A stretch of 6,304 nucleotides of DNA from Methanobrevibacter sp. (GTDB lineage Archaea; Methanobacteriota; Methanobacteria; Methanobacteriales; Methanobacteriaceae). Positions 5,536-6,304 of the stretch are shown here, piece after piece. Position 1 is the stretch's first letter. Every line of letters starts with the position of its first letter. The stretch lies in NCBI GenBank assembly GCA_009777005.1, contig WRMT01000186.1, forward strand, positions 1 to 6,304. The letters are read 5' to 3'. The notes below the pieces were generated by a model. The model had not been told where the DNA came from. It searched no databases and saw only the letters and a list, made by a program, of their open reading frames with translations. Made by a program: the position numbers and the translations under genes.

Positions 5536-6304
5536 ATGAATAGAGGAACATTAGATAGTTTTGGATTATGGTGTCCCTTTTGTGGTAAAAAAACCATAAG
5601 AAAAACAATATCCCCTTGCAAATTTATTTTATGTGAGAATTTCATTAGCTGTAACTACTTTAAAATCATTGAATATGATCTTATTGATAGTAATAATGAA
5701 AATTTTAATAATAATATTAAGAATAATGAAAAACAGGAAGATAAAGAAAATCATTGTATAAAAAAGCTAAAACAATTTATTCATGATGAAAAGATAGCTA
5801 AAAATAATAGAATCCTTAATGAAAAAAACCAATATGGGAAAAAAAGTTCTAAAGCTACTCTTAAAGATAATGAATTAGGAATTAATAAAAATGAAGAAGA
5901 AAAGGATATTAACCTCATCATGAATATTTTAAATGAAGGTAAAAGGGAAAAAAGTAAAATCGAGCTATTTAGAGAAGAAAATAGAATAAAAAAAGCAAAC
6001 AGTGATCAAAGAAGAATAGCTAAACAACAAAAAAGACGAAGTAAAAGATTTAAAAAAGAGAAAGAAAAGCAAAGAGAAAAAGAAGAAAAACTAAAAAAAG
6101 AAGAATTTAAAAAAGAAAAAGCAATTTTAAAAATATTTAAAGAAAAATATCAGAAATTATTCAATGGGGAAGAGTTATCTCATGAAAATATCAGTAAAAC
6201 ACATTTTACAGATGAAGAAATTAAAGTTGGCTTAAAAGAATATGAAAAAAAACAACTTTTGCTTGAAAAAGAAGCTAAAGATAGAAAAGAAAAAGAAAGA
6301 ATCA
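5536..6304 (+). CDS. N-terminal C4 zinc-ribbon protein with Lys/Glu-rich tail, 3' end outside the window
   Basis: The frame runs from ATG 5536 to the window edge without a stop: 256 residues seen, C-terminus missing. GTGAT at 5528-5532, complementary to the archaeal 16S 3' end, lies just before the start. Residues 13-39 form a CPFCG-x16-CENFISC pattern (Cys13, 16, 33 and 39; an extra Cys28), close to the C4 zinc fingers at the C-terminus of type IA topoisomerases (CPxCG...CxxYPxC), which bind single-stranded DNA. An Asn-rich linker follows (about 52-65). From about residue 136 on, the chain is almost all Lys, Arg and Glu: residues 176-195 have 17 charged residues out of 20, and 159-180 is a basic cluster. 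A long charged helix or coiled coil is likely. No topoisomerase catalytic domain is seen. I do not recognise the family; nucleic-acid binding is an inference from the ribbon and the basic region. Confidence 0.8.
   Translation, partial: MNRGTLDSFGLWCPFCGKKTIRKTISPCKFILCENFISCNYFKIIEYDLIDSNNENFNNNIKNNEKQEDKENHCIKKLKQFIHDEKIAKNNRILNEKNQYGKKSSKATLKDNELGINKNEEEKDINLIMNILNEGKREKSKIELFREENRIKKANSDQRRIAKQQKRRSKRFKKEKEKQREKEEKLKKEEFKKEKAILKIFKEKYQKLFNGEELSHENISKTHFTDEEIKVGLKEYEKKQLLLEKEAKDRKEKERI

Overview
The window looks like a piece of a very AT-rich methanogenic archaeon of the Methanobacteriaceae, most likely Methanobrevibacter or a close relative such as Methanosphaera. The clues are the extreme A+T content, archaeal TATA-like boxes a short distance upstream of genes, GTGAT/GGAG-type ribosome binding sites, a MoeA of archaeal type, a small-type PurL, and long intergenic stretches that are almost pure A and T. 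The genus is an inference from style; no 16S or other marker gene is present.

Layout. Positions 1-286 are non-coding 3' flank with a 30-bp-period direct repeat and a probable terminator. moeA (287-1507, minus) encodes the molybdopterin molybdenumtransferase. A 474-bp gap (1508-1981) carries four near-identical 23-bp tandem repeats 82-174 bp upstream of moeA, and T-tracts that probably end the next transcript. A small membrane-anchored, sequon-rich surface protein lies at 1982-2314 (minus). A 769-bp gap (2330-3098) has no credible gene but holds a 12-bp perfect inverted repeat with a consensus TATA box upstream of it. purL (3099-5288 or 5282, minus) encodes phosphoribosylformylglycinamidine synthase. 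A 247-bp divergent intergenic region with phased T-tracts and an A13 run separates purL from a plus-strand gene at 5536 that runs off the window. That gene encodes an N-terminal topoisomerase-like C4 zinc ribbon followed by a very Lys/Glu-rich tail.

Function. The two recognisable genes are housekeeping: molybdenum/tungsten cofactor maturation, needed for formylmethanofuran dehydrogenase and formate dehydrogenase in methanogens, and de novo purine synthesis. They do not form a pathway together, and each gene appears to be its own transcription unit. PurL's partners PurS and PurQ are not in the window. I see no CRISPR array, transposase, defence cassette, rRNA or tRNA. The parts worth a second look are the intergenic repeats, the isolated hairpin and the two uncharacterised proteins; I did not find convincing evidence of a new multi-gene system.
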